Below, piece after piece: positions 34,767 through 35,452 of a stretch of 35,452 nucleotides of DNA; position 1 is the stretch's first letter; every line of letters begins with the position of its first letter. The position numbers were made by a program, and so were the translations under genes. This DNA is from Amoebophilaceae bacterium (GTDB taxonomy: Bacteria; Bacteroidota; Bacteroidia; Cytophagales; Amoebophilaceae), in assembly GCA_019744995.1 (NCBI GenBank), contig JAIETQ010000076.1, forward strand, positions 1 through 35,452, read 5' to 3'. The notes under the pieces were generated by a model that made no database searches, was not told where the DNA came from, and saw only the letters and a program-made list of their open reading frames with translations.

Positions 34767-35384
34767 GTGATGGGCTGTCTATTATTAGCTACCCAATTGA
34801 TCTACGGATGTAACAGTTCCAATAGCATGCAGATGGATACCAACCATCAAACAGCAATGAGCTCTTCTGCAGGAACTGCTACAGATGCCTCTGTTGTGCA
34901 GTTAGACCCTTCGGTTGTACGGCAAGCCATATGCTTGATAGATGAGCATAAATACCAAGAACTAGAAGGCATCCTTAACTCCAATCCAGATTTGATACAT
35001 GCACAAAACTTGAATTATACAACCAAGATTCCCAGAATCTTATTGGCTTTCGGTAAGAATACCTATAATAGTTTACTCGAATATGCTGTAATGCGTGGTT
35101 ATCCAGAGGTACTTAGTTTGATCCTCAATAAAGCAGCTGAAGCAAGGTGCTTAGATAAGCAACTCCATGCAATAGATAGTTATGGTCAGACCCTACTCCA
35201 CGTAGCTATTGCTTCAAAGCAGCTTAATGTAGTATCGCTAAAGTTGCTTTTAGAACATGTTGAAGATATTAGTAGTTTAGTCAATCAGTAACGTAAGGAT
35301 GGTGCAACACCACTCCACTTGTGTTTACTAGGATTAGGAAGTCATCCTACTCTTACTGGTTATAACCAGAATATGTTTAATTAA
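34767..35384 (+). pseudogene. Ankyrin-repeat lipoprotein interrupted by an in-frame TAA
   Basis: The frame starts at GTG 34767 or ATG 34770 (MGCLLLATQLIYGC), with a lipobox-like LIYGC after a short leader. A Ser/Thr-rich spacer follows, then ankyrin-type helices: LIDEHKYQELEGILNSNPDL, YNSLLEYAVMRGYPEVLSLI and GQTLLHVAIASKQLNVVSLK. TAA at 35289-35291 ends 174 residues. The same frame continues with RKDGATPLHLCLLGLGS, a further ankyrin start, to TAA 35382-35384. An ATG at 34723 (MTKKINNNRNNNISL) lies in another frame and may be the old start, which would mean a second lesion in the A/C-rich stretch. A related intact ankyrin lipoprotein lies at 3754-4428. Confidence 0.72.
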
Positions 35385-35452
35385 CGTCAACTCTGGATTA
35401 GATTTTATATAAAAGGGTTCCTTTGTATTGCTTAACTTTAAGTATTTTTAAA

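Overview
The window looks like chromosome from an obligate intracellular Bacteroidota endosymbiont of the Amoebophilaceae type (Candidatus Cardinium or Candidatus Amoebophilus). This rests on several observations. The DNA is AT-rich. The cell-division, GlyRS, MutL and Xaa-Pro aminopeptidase proteins look Bacteroidota-like, and there is a short histone-H1-like protein. There are ankyrin-repeat lipoproteins, a remnant of a Tlc-type nucleotide transporter, an Rpn/transposase remnant, and many genes broken by stops or truncation. The assignment comes from family resemblance, without a database search. No rRNA, tRNA or CRISPR array was seen.

Layout. 1-890: a putative immunity-like protein entering from the left edge and a frameshifted secreted-protein relic. 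899-3761: mscL, then an ftsL-like/ftsI division pair. 3754-7406: ankyrin lipoprotein, exported Zn-dependent phospholipase C/S1-P1 nuclease-like enzyme, thyA, and a two-domain lipoprotein with a proline-rich tandem-repeat linker. 7622-9445: histone-H1-like protein and a decaying cluster of related helical proteins. 9503-14222 (minus): a 1137-residue protein joining a sodium:solute symporter, a degenerate histidine-kinase-like segment and a RelA/SpoT-type HD hydrolase domain, followed 19 bp later by the Xaa-Pro aminopeptidase pepP.

14403-20750 is a mosaic island. It starts beside an Rpn-family remnant and is bounded by two direct copies of the mutL 3' end: a short diverged copy at 14721-14803 and the real one at 20748-20830. 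Inside are a glycosyltransferase-like gene, a methyltransferase, a carB fragment with a frameshift, an intact ABC exporter, a broken sugar-nucleotide epimerase fused end-to-end with a truncated NTT nucleotide transporter, and a possible terminal-inverted-repeat element.

20755-35452: mutL, a dicarboxylate/amino-acid symporter, an exported N-acetylmuramoyl-L-alanine amidase, an HTH regulator, an lpxH-like/mreB operon, two unknown proteins, glyS, an unknown repeat lipoprotein broken by a stop inside a 117-bp duplication, a MutS-like ATPase with an apparent signal sequence, and an ankyrin lipoprotein that is also broken.

How the genes fit together: ftsL, ftsI, mreB and the amidase imply retained peptidoglycan metabolism and division. 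The ankyrin proteins, the PLC-like enzyme and the repeat lipoproteins are candidate host-facing factors. The symporter-HD fusion with pepP suggests a membrane-linked nutrient (possibly proline or peptide) signal controlling (p)ppGpp hydrolysis, and is the most unusual item here.
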